From: Sphingomonas aracearum
GTDB lineage: Bacteria > Pseudomonadota > Alphaproteobacteria > Sphingomonadales > Sphingomonadaceae
Reading direction: 5' to 3'
DNA: 64,000 nt
NCBI RefSeq assembly: GCF_003345355.1
Contig: NZ_QQNB01000002.1
Location: 620,001 to 684,000, forward strand
The notes beneath the pieces are model-generated. The model searched no databases. It saw nothing but the letters and a program-made list of their open reading frames with translations, and had not been told where the DNA came from. The first letter of the stretch is position 1; each line of letters begins with the position of its first letter. Shown in pieces: positions 9,971 through 18,940 of this stretch. The position numbers and the translations under genes were made by a program.

Positions 9971-11518
9971 TCAGCCCATCGTCGGGATGACGAACGCATC
10001 CTGGATGCGGGACGGGCCACCATCTTCCGACCCGCGCGGCAGGTCGCCGCCGGACAGGCCGAAGCCGTCCGGCCAGCGCTGGGTCACGGTCTTGACCTTG
10101 GTCCAGAACTTGACGCCCTCCATCCCGTGCTGGTTCGTGTCGCCGAATGCCGAACGCTTCCAGCCGCCAAACGTATGGTAGGCGACCGGCACCGGGATGG
10201 GCACGTTGATCCCGACCATGCCGACATTCACCCGCGCGGCGAACTCGCGGGCGGCATGGCCGTTGCGGGTGAAGATCGCAACCCCGTTGCCGTACTGGTG
10301 CTCGCTGGGCAGGCGGACCGCGTCCTCGAAGCTGGCGGCGCGCACGATCTGGAGGACCGGCCCGAAAATCTCTTCCTTGTACGCGCTCATGTCCGGCGTG
10401 ACATGGTCGAACAAAGTGGGGCCGACGAAGAAGCCTTCCTCATGCCCCTGCAGCGTGAAGCCGCGGCCATCGACCACCAGCTCGGCGCCCTCGTCCACGC
10501 CGGCCTGGATCCAGTTCTCCACCCGCGCCTTGTGCGCCGCGTTCACCACCGGGCCGTAATGCGCCTCGGCATCGGTGGAGACGCCGACCCGCAGCGCCTG
10601 GATCGCCGGGATCAGCTTGTCGCGCAGCCGGGTCGCCGTGGCCTCGCCCACCGGCACCACCACCGGCAGCGCCATGCATCGCTCGCCCGCCGAGCCGAAC
10701 GCCGCGCCGGCAAGGTCCGCCACCACCTGGTCGAGATCGGCGTCCGGCATGACGATGCCGTGGTTCTTCGCGCCGCCCATCGCCTGCACGCGCTTGCCCG
10801 CCTCCACGCCACGGCGATAGACATAATGCGCGATGTCGGACGAGCCGACGAAGCTCACCGCGTTGATCGCCGGATGGTCGAGGATCGCGTCCACCATCTC
10901 CTTGTCGCCGTGCACCACCTGCAAAATCCCCTTGGGCGCACCGGCCTCCAGCATCAGCTCGGCCAGACGAACCGGCACCGAGGGGTCGCGCTCGCTGGGC
11001 TTCAGGAGGAAGGCATTCCCGGTTGCGATCGCCACGCCGAACATCCACATCGGGATCATCGCCGGGAAGTTGAACGGCGTGATGCCCGCGCCGATGCCCA
11101 GCGGCTGGCGCATCGAATAGACGTCGATGCCCGGCCCCGCGCCCTGCGTGTACTCGCCCTTGAGCACATGCGGAATGCCGCAGCAGAACTCGATCACTTC
11201 CAGCCCGCGCTGGATATCGCCCTTGGCGTCCGCGATCACCTTGCCGTGCTCGCTGGACAGCAGCTGGGCGAGCGCGTCCATGTTCGCCTCGACCAGCTCC
11301 TTGAAGCGGAACATCACGCGGGCGCGCCGCTGGGGGTTGGTCGCCGCCCAGCCGGGCTGTGCCTTTTGCGCGGCCGCGATCGCCGCCTCGAGATCGGCAG
11401 CGGTGCCCAGCGTCACCTTGGCCTGCACCTTGCCCGTGTTCGGATCGTAGACGTCCGACGTGCGGCCGGCGCCCGCTTCGGCCGCATGGCCGGCGATTAG
11501 GTGGTCGATATTGCGCAC
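9971..11518 (-). CDS. mmsA: Methylmalonate-semialdehyde dehydrogenase (CoA-acylating)
   Basis: Aldehyde dehydrogenase superfamily enzyme that converts methylmalonate semialdehyde to propionyl-CoA. Visible motifs are the NAD-binding GITPFNFPAMIPMW, the catalytic cysteine block GSAGERCMALPVVV and the MmsA-type DIAHYVYRRG. The start is a GTG at 11518 with GGAGAG 7 bases upstream, giving 515 residues, slightly longer than the usual ~500 because of a C-terminal tail ending IPTMG. It heads the minus-strand valine cluster and is divergent from a LysR regulator 95 bases away, which probably controls it. Confidence 0.94.
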   Translation of the reverse strand: MRNIDHLIAGHAAEAGAGRTSDVYDPNTGKVQAKVTLGTAADLEAAIAAAQKAQPGWAATNPQRRARVMFRFKELVEANMDALAQLLSSEHGKVIADAKGDIQRGLEVIEFCCGIPHVLKGEYTQGAGPGIDVYSMRQPLGIGAGITPFNFPAMIPMWMFGVAIATGNAFLLKPSERDPSVPVRLAELMLEAGAPKGILQVVHGDKEMVDAILDHPAINAVSFVGSSDIAHYVYRRGVEAGKRVQAMGGAKNHGIVMPDADLDQVVADLAGAAFGSAGERCMALPVVVPVGEATATRLRDKLIPAIQALRVGVSTDAEAHYGPVVNAAHKARVENWIQAGVDEGAELVVDGRGFTLQGHEEGFFVGPTLFDHVTPDMSAYKEEIFGPVLQIVRAASFEDAVRLPSEHQYGNGVAIFTRNGHAAREFAARVNVGMVGINVPIPVPVAYHTFGGWKRSAFGDTNQHGMEGVKFWTKVKTVTQRWPDGFGLSGGDLPRGSEDGGPSRIQDAFVIPTMG

Positions 11519-11613
11519 GACACTCTCTCCTGTTCTTGACTCGGGAGCCTGATCGACTGCTTGCTGTCCGGCAACGTACAAAAACGCAGCCCTGAGCTGC
11601 AAGGATGCAGCCG

Positions 11614-12519
11614 ATGCGCTGGGACGAACTGCAGGACTTTCTCGCCATCGCCCGCACGGGGCAGATCGCCCGCGCCGCCGAGCAGCTCGGCGTGGACGCG
11701 ACCACGATCGGCCGGCGATTGCGGCGGCTGGAGGCGCGACTCGGCCAGGTCCTGTTCGAGCAAACCCGCCAGGGCCAGGCGCTGACGGAAGACGGCGAGC
11801 GGCTGCTGCGGCATGTGGAAGGCATGCAGCAGATGGCGGACCGGATCGCCGCCTCTGCGCGGGCGACCGGCGGGCTGGCCGGCGTCCTGAAGGTCAGCGT
11901 GTCCGAGGGGTTCGGCAGCTGGTTCATCGCCCGCCACCTGCACGATTTCGTGGAGCGCCACCCCGGCCTTACCGTGGAACTGGCCGCCAATAACGGCTTC
12001 CTGAACCCGTCGCGTCGCGAAACCGATGTCGCGATCATGCTCGCACGGCCCCAGGCAGGGCCGGTGGTCAGCGGCAAGCTCACCGATTATCGGCTCAGCC
12101 TCTACGCCGCGCCCGCTTACCTCGCGCGCTGCGGCGTGCCGGCCGATGCCGCCGCACTCGCCACCGGGCACCGCCTGATCGGCTATGTGCCCGATCTCCT
12201 GTATGCGCCCGAACTCAATTACCTGGACGATCTGCTTCCCGGGCTGACGGCGAACGTGCGCAGCTCCAGCATCAACGCGCAGCACCGGATGATCGCCTCC
12301 GGGCTCGGCATCGGCGTGCTCCCGCGGTTCATCGGCGATTTCGACGCCGAGCTGACGCCGGTCCTCCCCGCGCTCGCCTTCAGCCGATCGTTCTGGATCG
12401 TCACCCACCGCGATACCCGGCAGTTGCAGCGGGTTCGCGCGTTCCGGGCCTGGATCCTCGAAACCGTCGCCAGGCGGCGCGGCGACCTGACCGGCCGGGA
12501 GGCGCCACCGCCCCCCTGA
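11614..12519 (+). CDS. LysR-family transcriptional regulator, divergent from mmsA
   Basis: The N-terminal winged HTH (DFLAIARTGQIARAAEQLGV, residues about 7-26) is followed by a LysR effector-binding domain to residue 301. ATG 11614 is preferred because AAGGA lies 8 bases upstream; ATG 11605 would place the SD directly against the start. Transcription is divergent from mmsA, the classical arrangement for a LysR regulator of the adjacent operon, so regulation of valine catabolism is likely but inferred. The C-terminus is Arg/Pro-rich (RRRGDLTGREAPPPP). No inducer can be named from the sequence. Confidence 0.9.
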   Translation: MRWDELQDFLAIARTGQIARAAEQLGVDATTIGRRLRRLEARLGQVLFEQTRQGQALTEDGERLLRHVEGMQQMADRIAASARATGGLAGVLKVSVSEGFGSWFIARHLHDFVERHPGLTVELAANNGFLNPSRRETDVAIMLARPQAGPVVSGKLTDYRLSLYAAPAYLARCGVPADAAALATGHRLIGYVPDLLYAPELNYLDDLLPGLTANVRSSSINAQHRMIASGLGIGVLPRFIGDFDAELTPVLPALAFSRSFWIVTHRDTRQLQRVRAFRAWILETVARRRGDLTGREAPPPP

Positions 12520-12536
12520 CCGGCCCGCCGTTTGTT

Positions 12537-14387
12537 TCAGGCGCCCTGCCGATCCGCCGCATGGAGGCGTTGCTCCAGTGCCTCCTGCTGGTGCAGCAGG
12601 GCAGCCGGCAGATCGGCGCCGAAACCTTCCAGATAGGCGCGGTTCCGCTCGGCTTCCTCTGCCCAGCCATCGGCATCGATCGAGAACAGCAGCTCCGCAT
12701 CACCTGCCGGCATGTCGAGTCCGTCGAGGTCGATCGAGCCCCCGGCCGGAACGAAGCCGACGGCCGTTTCCCGTCCCCCGGCATCGTTATGGAGCCGCTC
12801 GACGATCCACTTCAGCACGCGCGCATTGTCGCCGAAACCGGGCCACAGGAAGCGCCCGCCCTCGTCCTTGCGGAACCAGTTCACCATGAAGATGCGCGGC
12901 AGCACGCTGGGGTCCGATGCAGCCGAGGCGCCCAGACGCAGCCAGTGCCGGAAGTACTCGGCCATGTGATAGCCGCAGAACGGCAGCATCGCGAACGGGT
13001 CGCGGCGCAGCTCGCCCAGCTTGTTCTCCGCCGCCGCGGTGCCTTCGGAGGCCATGTTGGCGGCCATGTAGACGCCATGTTCCCAATCGAACGCTTCCGT
13101 GACCAGCGGCAAGGTGGTCGAGCGCCGCCCGCCGAACAGGATGGCGGAGATCGGCACGCCCTCCGGTGCGTTCCACTCCGGCGCGATCGCCGGGCATTGC
13201 GCGGCCGGGGTGGTGAAGCGCGAGTTCGGATGCGCCGCGGGGGTGGAGGACGCCGGTGTCCAGGGCCGTCCCTGCCAGTCGGTCAACTGCTCGGGCGCCG
13301 GCTTGCTCAGCCCTTCCCACCACACGTCGCCTTCGGGCGTCAGCGCGGTGTTGGTGAAGATCGTGTTCGCGGCCAGCGTCTCGATGGCGTTGCGGTTGGT
13401 CGCCGGCGACGTGCCGGGCGCCACGCCGAAGAACCCGGCCTCCGGGTTGATCGCGTAGAGCCGGCCATCCTTGCCGAAACGCATCCAGGCGATGTCGTCG
13501 CCGATGGTCTCCGCCTTCCAGCCGGGGATGCTCGGCTCCAGCATCGCCAGGTTGGTCTTGCCGCACGCGCTGGGAAAGGCCGCCGCGACATAGGTCACCG
13601 CGCCTTCCGGGCTGGTGAGCTTCAGGATCAGCATGTGCTCGGCCAGCCAGCCCTCGTCACGCGCCACCACGCTGGCGATGCGCAGCGCCAGGCATTTCTT
13701 GCCGAGCAGCGCATTGCCGCCATAGCCCGAGCCATAGGACCAGATCTCGCGCGTTTCGGGAAAGTGGACGATCCACTTTTCCTCGTTGCACGGCCAGGCG
13801 ACATCCTCCTGCCCGTCGGTCAGCGGCATGCCGACCGAATGGACGCAGCGGACGAAAAAGCCGTCCTCGCCCAGCATCTGCAGCGCTTCGGCGCCCATGC
13901 GCGCCATAATGCGCATGGAAAGCACGACATAGGCGCTGTCGGTGATCTCCACCCCGATCATGCTCTTGTCCGAGCCGATCGGGCCCATGCAGAACGGCAC
14001 CACATACATGGTCCGCCCACGCATGGAGCCGGCGAACAGGCCGTGCAGCCGCTCGCGCATCTCGCCCGGCTCGATCCAGTTGTTGGTCGGCCCGGCGTCC
14101 GCCTCCCGCTCGGAACAGATGAAGGTCCGGCTCTCCACCCGCGCCACGTCGCGCGGGTCGGAGCGCGCATAAAAGGAATTCGGCCGCAGCTCCGGGTTCA
14201 GCTGCGTCAGGGTTCCACCCGCGACCAGCTCCGCCGTCAGTGCGTCCCACTCGGCCTGCGACCCGTCGCACCAGCGGATCGCGTCGGGCTGCGCCTGCGC
14301 GGCGATGCTCGCCACCCAGTCCAGCAGCGCCCGGTGGCGCGTCGGCGCCTGATCGTACGCGCTTTGCGTCGAAGGGTGGAAAAGCAT
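12537..14387 (-). CDS. pckG: Phosphoenolpyruvate carboxykinase (GTP)
   Basis: GTP-dependent PEPCK (616 residues), converting oxaloacetate to PEP in gluconeogenesis. The diagnostic P-loop with the hyper-reactive cysteine is [15 protein letters not shown] (C275, K277). The GTP-class blocks [15 protein letters not shown] and [20 protein letters not shown] are also intact. The ATP-type enzyme is unrelated in these motifs and more usual in many alphaproteobacteria. It converges with the upstream LysR gene (17 bases between stops) and is divergent from a tandem-HTH regulator 98 bases away, which may control it. Carbon from the neighbouring valine pathway enters as propionyl-CoA, so a functional link is plausible but inferred. 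Confidence 0.96.
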   Translation of the reverse strand: MLFHPSTQSAYDQAPTRHRALLDWVASIAAQAQPDAIRWCDGSQAEWDALTAELVAGGTLTQLNPELRPNSFYARSDPRDVARVESRTFICSEREADAGPTNNWIEPGEMRERLHGLFAGSMRGRTMYVVPFCMGPIGSDKSMIGVEITDSAYVVLSMRIMARMGAEALQMLGEDGFFVRCVHSVGMPLTDGQEDVAWPCNEEKWIVHFPETREIWSYGSGYGGNALLGKKCLALRIASVVARDEGWLAEHMLILKLTSPEGAVTYVAAAFPSACGKTNLAMLEPSIPGWKAETIGDDIAWMRFGKDGRLYAINPEAGFFGVAPGTSPATNRNAIETLAANTIFTNTALTPEGDVWWEGLSKPAPEQLTDWQGRPWTPASSTPAAHPNSRFTTPAAQCPAIAPEWNAPEGVPISAILFGGRRSTTLPLVTEAFDWEHGVYMAANMASEGTAAAENKLGELRRDPFAMLPFCGYHMAEYFRHWLRLGASAASDPSVLPRIFMVNWFRKDEGGRFLWPGFGDNARVLKWIVERLHNDAGGRETAVGFVPAGGSIDLDGLDMPAGDAELLFSIDADGWAEEAERNRAYLEGFGADLPAALLHQQEALEQRLHAADRQGA

Positions 14388-14485
14388 GCGGCATCCTCTC
14401 GCCTGTTTCGCCGACGATTGGCCCGAGCACGGCGGCGACTCAAATTGGATTACCGGAAGGGCATAAGCTGTGGTTAAAGGTTCCG

Positions 14486-15673
14486 GTGGAAACGGTGTAC
14501 CAGCTCAACTTCCGCCACCTGCGGCTGCTCGGCACCGTAACGCAGGAAGGCACGCTCAGCGCCGCCGCCCGCGCTGCGGGCATTTCGCAACCGGCGCTGA
14601 CCCAGGCGCTGGCCAAGCTGGAGGCGGCGTTCGGCGTCCAGCTGTTCGAGCGGACGCCCAGCGGCGTGGTTCCCACATCCGGCGGGCGGCGGATCGCGCG
14701 GCGTGTGCTGCGCGGCACGGCCCAGCTCAGCCGCTCGCTGCACCGCGCGGCGGGCGGCACGCAGCGCGTCGGCCTCGACCATTACCTGACCAGCGCGCAT
14801 GTCCGCGGCCTGCTCGGCCTGGCGGAAGGCGGCAGTTTCCAGCGCGGGGCGGAGCTTGCGCAGGTTTCCGTTCCCGCCCTGCACCGCGCGGTCCGCGATC
14901 TGGAGCGGCTGGTCGGCCGCGCGCTCGTGGAACGCCGCGGCCGCGGGGTCGGGCTGAATGCCGCCGGATCGAAGCTGGCGAACGGGTTCGAGCTGGGCGT
15001 GGCCGAACTGGCCACCGCACTGGACGAAGGCTCGGTGGGCGGCACCCGCCTGGCGATCGGCGCCATGGCGCTGTCCCGCTCGCTGCTGCTGCCCACTGCG
15101 CTTGCTGACCTGTTGGTGGACGCACCGAACATCCAGGTGGACGTGGTGGAAGGCTCCTACCTGGAACTGGTGGAGCTCCTGCGCAGCGGCCGCATCGACG
15201 TGATGGTCGGCGCCCTGCGCGACTCGCCCGCCCGCGATCTGCACCAGCAACCGCTGTTCGCCGACAAGCTGACGATCATCGGCCGCGCGGATCATCCTCT
15301 GGCCGGCGGAGTGGCCGGCTTCGAACAGCTTGCCGACTATCCGTGGATCGTCGCCCGCCGCGCCTCCGGCCTGCTGGAACGCTGGCAGAGCATGTTCGAC
15401 GATGCCGGCAAGGCGCGTCCGCAGGCACCGATCCAGTGCGGCTCCGTGGCGCTGATCCGCGGCATGCTGGTGCGCAGCGACTTTCTGACGCTGCTGTCGC
15501 CCGATCAGGTGGCGGCGGAAATCCATGCCGGCACCCTTACCTGCATCCGCTCCGTGGTGCCCGATACCGAGCGCCTGATCGGCGCGATCACGCGGCGCGA
15601 CTGGTATCCGACCGCGTTGCAGGAGCAATTCATGGCGGCGCTGCGGGCGAGCACCGCGTCACTGGGCAGCTGA
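14486..15673 (+). CDS. LysR-type regulator with two tandem HTH domains (395 aa)
   Basis: Usual LysR proteins have about 300 residues; this one has about 395. Residues about 4-60 form a typical LysR HTH ([20 protein letters not shown], then [15 protein letters not shown]). A second copy of the same pattern follows at about 95-155 ([20 protein letters not shown], then [18 protein letters not shown], then [11 protein letters not shown]). The remaining part is a normal LysR sensor domain ([20 protein letters not shown]). The start is ambiguous: GTG 14486 has AAAGG 5 bases upstream and GTG 14495 is also possible. It is divergent from pckG, a likely target. The tandem HTH is seen directly; how it affects DNA binding is unknown. 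Confidence 0.88.
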   Translation: METVYQLNFRHLRLLGTVTQEGTLSAAARAAGISQPALTQALAKLEAAFGVQLFERTPSGVVPTSGGRRIARRVLRGTAQLSRSLHRAAGGTQRVGLDHYLTSAHVRGLLGLAEGGSFQRGAELAQVSVPALHRAVRDLERLVGRALVERRGRGVGLNAAGSKLANGFELGVAELATALDEGSVGGTRLAIGAMALSRSLLLPTALADLLVDAPNIQVDVVEGSYLELVELLRSGRIDVMVGALRDSPARDLHQQPLFADKLTIIGRADHPLAGGVAGFEQLADYPWIVARRASGLLERWQSMFDDAGKARPQAPIQCGSVALIRGMLVRSDFLTLLSPDQVAAEIHAGTLTCIRSVVPDTERLIGAITRRDWYPTALQEQFMAALRASTASLGS

Positions 15674-15679
15674 GCCCCC

Positions 15680-16651
15680 TCAGCCCAGCATGTCCTGCAA
15701 CGCAGGCGACAGATGCTCGCGCGCCTGCCCGCCCTCGGTGCCGACCATCCTCGCGGCGAGCCCCAGCTCCCCGGCCAGCGCCATGCCCTGCTCGACACCG
15801 AGCACCGTCAGGGCAGTAGCCCAGCCATCCGCCTCCATGGCGCGCTCGTGCACGACGCTGACCGAGATGACCGCGGGCGGAAGCGGGCGGCCGGTGCGCG
15901 GGTCTAGCGTGTGCGCGCCCCGCACATAGTCGCCCGACGTGGCCACTGCGAGGTCGTGCAAGCCGATCCGCAAGGGCGGAAGCACGACGCCCGGCGGCGC
16001 TTCCAGGTCGACCCACCAGGGCTGACCATCCGGTCGCAAGCCGCGCCCGACCAGTTCGCCGCCGATCTCGACCAGCACGTCCTCTGCGCCTTCGTCCCGC
16101 AGGCAATCGGCGACGGCATCCACGGCGAAACCCTTGCCGATGCCCGACAGGTCGAGCCACAGCCCGCCCGGCTGCTGCACGCGGCGCATCGCGCGGTCAA
16201 AGGCGAGCCGGTGCCAGCCCCCCTGCCCTCGCGCCGCGTCCAGCGTGGCGGGGTCCGCCGGCGCATGCACCTTCTCCGCACCATATCCGAGCAAGGCGGC
16301 CGCCCGGCCCAGCGTCGGGTCGAAGGCGCCGCCACTGCGCTCGGCGAGGGCGAGCGCCGCGGCGAGCACGGTGGCGAAATCCGGCGGCAGGCGCGTCCAG
16401 CTGCCGGCCTGCGAGCGGTTATACTGATCGAGCACGGAGCCGGGATGCCACTGGCTCATCTCCCCGACGATCCGCGCCAGTCGCTGCTCCACCACAGCGC
16501 GCAAGCGACCGGCGTCCAGGCCCGCCCGCGCGGCATAGCGCACCTGCCACCCGGTGCCGAGCGCTTCGCCGGCGATGCGGGCGACGGGCACTGCCGGGTC
16601 GCCCCGCCGCAAGGCAGCGGTGCAGACCCGCGCGGGCAAGGCGACGCGCAT
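15680..16651 (-). CDS. apbE: FAD:protein FMN transferase (ApbE family)
   Basis: ApbE transfers FMN from FAD to a threonine of extracytoplasmic target proteins. The family features are visible: MSQWHPGSVLDQYNR near the N-terminus, GAFDPTLGRAAALLGYG, LSGIGKGFAVDAVAD, IGGELVGRG, and the C-terminal ATSGDYVRGAHTLDPRTGRP. The start MRVALPARV lies 8 bases after the upstream gene's stop, so it is in the same operon as DUF4198, DUF2271 and PepSY genes. No strong signal peptide is seen in the short N-terminus. The partner DUF2271 protein contains an apparent ApbE acceptor motif, which makes a local substrate likely (inference). Confidence 0.93.
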   Translation of the reverse strand: MRVALPARVCTAALRRGDPAVPVARIAGEALGTGWQVRYAARAGLDAGRLRAVVEQRLARIVGEMSQWHPGSVLDQYNRSQAGSWTRLPPDFATVLAAALALAERSGGAFDPTLGRAAALLGYGAEKVHAPADPATLDAARGQGGWHRLAFDRAMRRVQQPGGLWLDLSGIGKGFAVDAVADCLRDEGAEDVLVEIGGELVGRGLRPDGQPWWVDLEAPPGVVLPPLRIGLHDLAVATSGDYVRGAHTLDPRTGRPLPPAVISVSVVHERAMEADGWATALTVLGVEQGMALAGELGLAARMVGTEGGQAREHLSPALQDMLG

Positions 16652-16659
16652 GTCCGGCG

Positions 16660-17613
16660 TCAGGGCGTCTGCACCTCGAGCGTGGCGGAATACAGCATGC
16701 GCCGCATCTCCGCCCGCTTCTCCGCCGGATGCTTGTCCTCGGCCTCCGCCCCCAGCCAGTAGAGGCCGGCAGAAGGCCATTTCACCGCCACGGCACCGTC
16801 AACGCCGGTGACCAGGTCCATTGCCGCCACATCGTCGCGGTAGCGCTCGCCGCCCTGCACCACCGTGACCTTCACGCCCGCCGCCGGCTTGCCGTCGATC
16901 AGGAAGCGGAACCGCGCCGTCTCCCCCGCGGCGATCGCGTTGGGATGGGTGATCGGCGCGAACTCCAGCCCCTTGCCGGACGGCTTGAACACCGTTTCGG
17001 TCGGCGCGCCCAGGGTGACGAAGGTCTCGGTGGTGTTCACCATCTCGGTCAGGTGCACGTCCGTCGCCTCGGCCGGGATGTCGGCCAGCGCGATCGGCGG
17101 CTGGCGACGCTGCCCGCCCGGACCGTCCGGACCTGCCGCGCCAGCCTGAGCACCCGGCGCCGGTCCGGCCGAAGCGCGCGGGCCCTGCGCTGGCGCGCCC
17201 GCCGGCATGGCGGCGCCACCCGGCGGCGGGCCGCCGCGGCCGCCGACCCGGCGCTCCTCGCCGTTGAGGCGCAGCGTGCCGGAGACCATCACCTGCCGGC
17301 TTGCCACCTTCCACGTGCCCTGCTGGTCCAGCCGCACGTCGAGCACGGTGCGAAAGCGCGTGCGCACCGGCGTGACCGGATCGGCGGGCGAGCCGTCCGG
17401 CTTCGACACGATGATCGTCTCGGGCGCGATGGGCCGATGATCGAAGAAGAACAGGTGGTCCGCACCGGCGGCGTCGAACGTCACCGTGTTGCTGTTGCCG
17501 GCAAGGATCGTGCTCGACGGCACGATGAACGAGCGGTCCGCCGAGGCCATCGACGGCACCAGCGCCGTGGACAGCAGAAGCGCGCCCGCAAGGCGCTTGG
17601 CCAGCCGGCTCAC
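16660..17613 (-). CDS. DUF4198 domain-containing periplasmic protein (317 aa)
   Basis: A secreted protein with signal peptide LAGALLLSTALVPSMASA at residues about 7-24, then beta-rich DUF4198 segments: HLFFFDHRPIAPETIIV, AGETARFRFLIDGKPAAGVK and AVKWPSAGLYWLGAEAED. A Gly/Pro/Ala-rich linker at about 125-170 is low complexity. The start is GTG 17613, overlapping the DUF2271 stop by 4 bases. DUF4198 proteins are often found with metal uptake or ApbE genes; a periplasmic metal or cofactor role is possible but not proven. The position between DUF2271 and apbE indicates a shared system. Confidence 0.85.
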   Translation of the reverse strand: MSRLAKRLAGALLLSTALVPSMASADRSFIVPSSTILAGNSNTVTFDAAGADHLFFFDHRPIAPETIIVSKPDGSPADPVTPVRTRFRTVLDVRLDQQGTWKVASRQVMVSGTLRLNGEERRVGGRGGPPPGGAAMPAGAPAQGPRASAGPAPGAQAGAAGPDGPGGQRRQPPIALADIPAEATDVHLTEMVNTTETFVTLGAPTETVFKPSGKGLEFAPITHPNAIAAGETARFRFLIDGKPAAGVKVTVVQGGERYRDDVAAMDLVTGVDGAVAVKWPSAGLYWLGAEAEDKHPAEKRAEMRRMLYSATLEVQTP

Positions 17614-18089
17614 TTGGCGGCCACCGTGATCGCGCCAAGCTCGGTCTTGCCGGTTCCGCGCGCCGTGCCGCCCGGCACCGTGATCGGCACCGTCACCAGA
17701 TCGCGCCCGCCATGTTCGCGCGCGGCCTCGACGTTGAGGATATATTTCCCCGGTGCCAGGTTCCCGGGCAGTGCGATCGTGTAGCTGCCCGGCCCCTTGG
17801 TCGCGCCGCTCACGCCGTCCGCCGGCAGCTTCATCGTGCGCCCGGCCTTGCGCCACCAGGAGCGCAGGTCGGACAGCCAGCGCGTGCCCGGCTCGTTGCC
17901 GCCCTTCCTGAGGTCGTACCAGACGAACACGGTGCGCGGCGCGCCGCCGCCGACCGGCTCCAGCCAGCCCGCGACATAGGGGCGCTTGTACTCGGCGAGC
18001 GGGAGGCGCGGCAGCGTGACGGTGATCGAGCCGGCCAGCGCCGGGGTCGCGATCAGGCCGCCGGCCAGCGCGAAGGGAATGGAACGCAT
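17610..18089 (-). CDS. DUF2271 domain protein with putative ApbE flavinylation motif (159 aa)
   Basis: A small periplasmic protein with signal peptide MRSIPFALAGGLIATPALA (1-19). The DUF2271 body has AGWLEPVGGGAPRTVFVWYD and the motif ADGVSGATKGPG. Residues 91-97 (DGVSGAT) match the known ApbE acceptor pattern (Asp, then Ser/Thr-Gly-Ala-Thr), making T97 a candidate covalent FMN site. ATG 18089 has AAGGAG 9 bases upstream. The gene lies between the PepSY membrane protein (14 bases) and DUF4198 (4-base overlap). The simplest reading is a flavinylated electron carrier fed by the PepSY protein; this is inference from motif plus neighbours. Confidence 0.87.
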   Translation of the reverse strand: MRSIPFALAGGLIATPALAGSITVTLPRLPLAEYKRPYVAGWLEPVGGGAPRTVFVWYDLRKGGNEPGTRWLSDLRSWWRKAGRTMKLPADGVSGATKGPGSYTIALPGNLAPGKYILNVEAAREHGGRDLVTVPITVPGGTARGTGKTELGAITVAAK

Positions 18090-18103
18090 CGAACCGAGCT
18101 CCT

Positions 18104-18763
18104 TCAGTGAATGAACAGGATCGCCACCACCAGCGGCAGCAGGAAACCGAGCGCGACCAGCGGCCATGTCATGCGCCGGTGCCTGGAATGAAGGTGCAGC
18201 AGGAGCAGCCCCGTCAGCGTGAACACCACCGCCGCCACGGCGAACGCATCGAGGAACAGCCGCCAGGCCAGCCCCGTGTTGCGGCCCTTGTGCAGATCGT
18301 TGAGCAGCGAGATCCAGCCCTGGCTGGTCACTTCCGACTTGATGGCGCCGCTCGCCCGGTCGATGCTGACCCAGGCGTCTCCGCCGGGACGCGGCAGGGC
18401 GACATAGACTTCCGCGTCGCTCCACTCGCCGGGACGGCCCGCAGCATCGAGGCCGACTGCATTCTCCACCGCGCGTGCGACGGCGGCGGGCAGCGGCGCA
18501 TCCGACTGCGCGGGCGTTGGCTTCAACAAGCGCAACAGCGACGGCGCGAGCGTCGCGGAGCGGTCCTCTACCTTGGGCGAGGCAGGGATGGATGCGGCAT
18601 GGTTCAGCGTCACGCCGGTGACGGCAAAGGCCAGCATGCCGATCAGCGACACGGCCGCGCTGATCCAGTGCCAGGTGTGCAGCTGCTTCAGCCACCAGCC
18701 GCGTGCCGACGTGCGTTTCTTGCGAGGAGGCGCCGTGCGCAGCTGGGTAGCGGGAGCGTTCAC
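18104..18763 (-). CDS. PepSY-associated membrane protein (219 aa)
   Basis: Inner-membrane protein with three visible hydrophobic segments: about 28-50 (WHWISAAVSLIGMLAFAVTG), about 170-190 and a C-terminal one at about 197-217. The region between helices 1 and 2 is periplasmic and PepSY-like (SDAEVYVALPRPGGDAWVSI, then DRASGAIKSEV). The LHTWHW motif near the first helix is typical of PepSY-TM proteins and may ligate heme. It is the first gene of the minus operon with DUF2271-DUF4198-apbE, divergent from a TonB receptor across a Fur-like palindrome. A role in transmembrane electron transfer, for example ferric reduction, is suggested by family and context only. Confidence 0.85.
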   Translation of the reverse strand: MNAPATQLRTAPPRKKRTSARGWWLKQLHTWHWISAAVSLIGMLAFAVTGVTLNHAASIPASPKVEDRSATLAPSLLRLLKPTPAQSDAPLPAAVARAVENAVGLDAAGRPGEWSDAEVYVALPRPGGDAWVSIDRASGAIKSEVTSQGWISLLNDLHKGRNTGLAWRLFLDAFAVAAVVFTLTGLLLLHLHSRHRRMTWPLVALGFLLPLVVAILFIH

Positions 18764-18876
18764 GGCGCTCTTTTGCCGCGAGCGATTTGCAATAGCAATA
18801 CTGCCCTTCTGGGAATGTTGCGGGTGCGTAACCGCGCCACCGCAGGAAATTTCGCGATCGTAACGGAAGGTGCTTG

Positions 18877-18893
18877 ATGAGAGTGACTCTCAT
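18877..18893. promoter_or_regulatory. Fur-like operator, perfect palindrome, divergent promoter region
   Basis: ATGAGAGTGACTCTCAT is a perfect inverted repeat with one central base. Inside it, TGAGAGT-G-ACTCTCA follows the 7-1-7 architecture of Fur boxes. It sits in the 177-base gap between the PepSY-DUF2271-DUF4198-apbE operon (minus) and the TonB siderophore receptor (plus), so one iron-responsive site could control both. Identification as Fur rather than another metalloregulator is inferred from architecture and gene content. Confidence 0.7.
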
Positions 18894-18940
18894 TAGTACA
18901 GCAGATGCGACAGACTCGCATTAGCACGTTCAGGGGGAAC

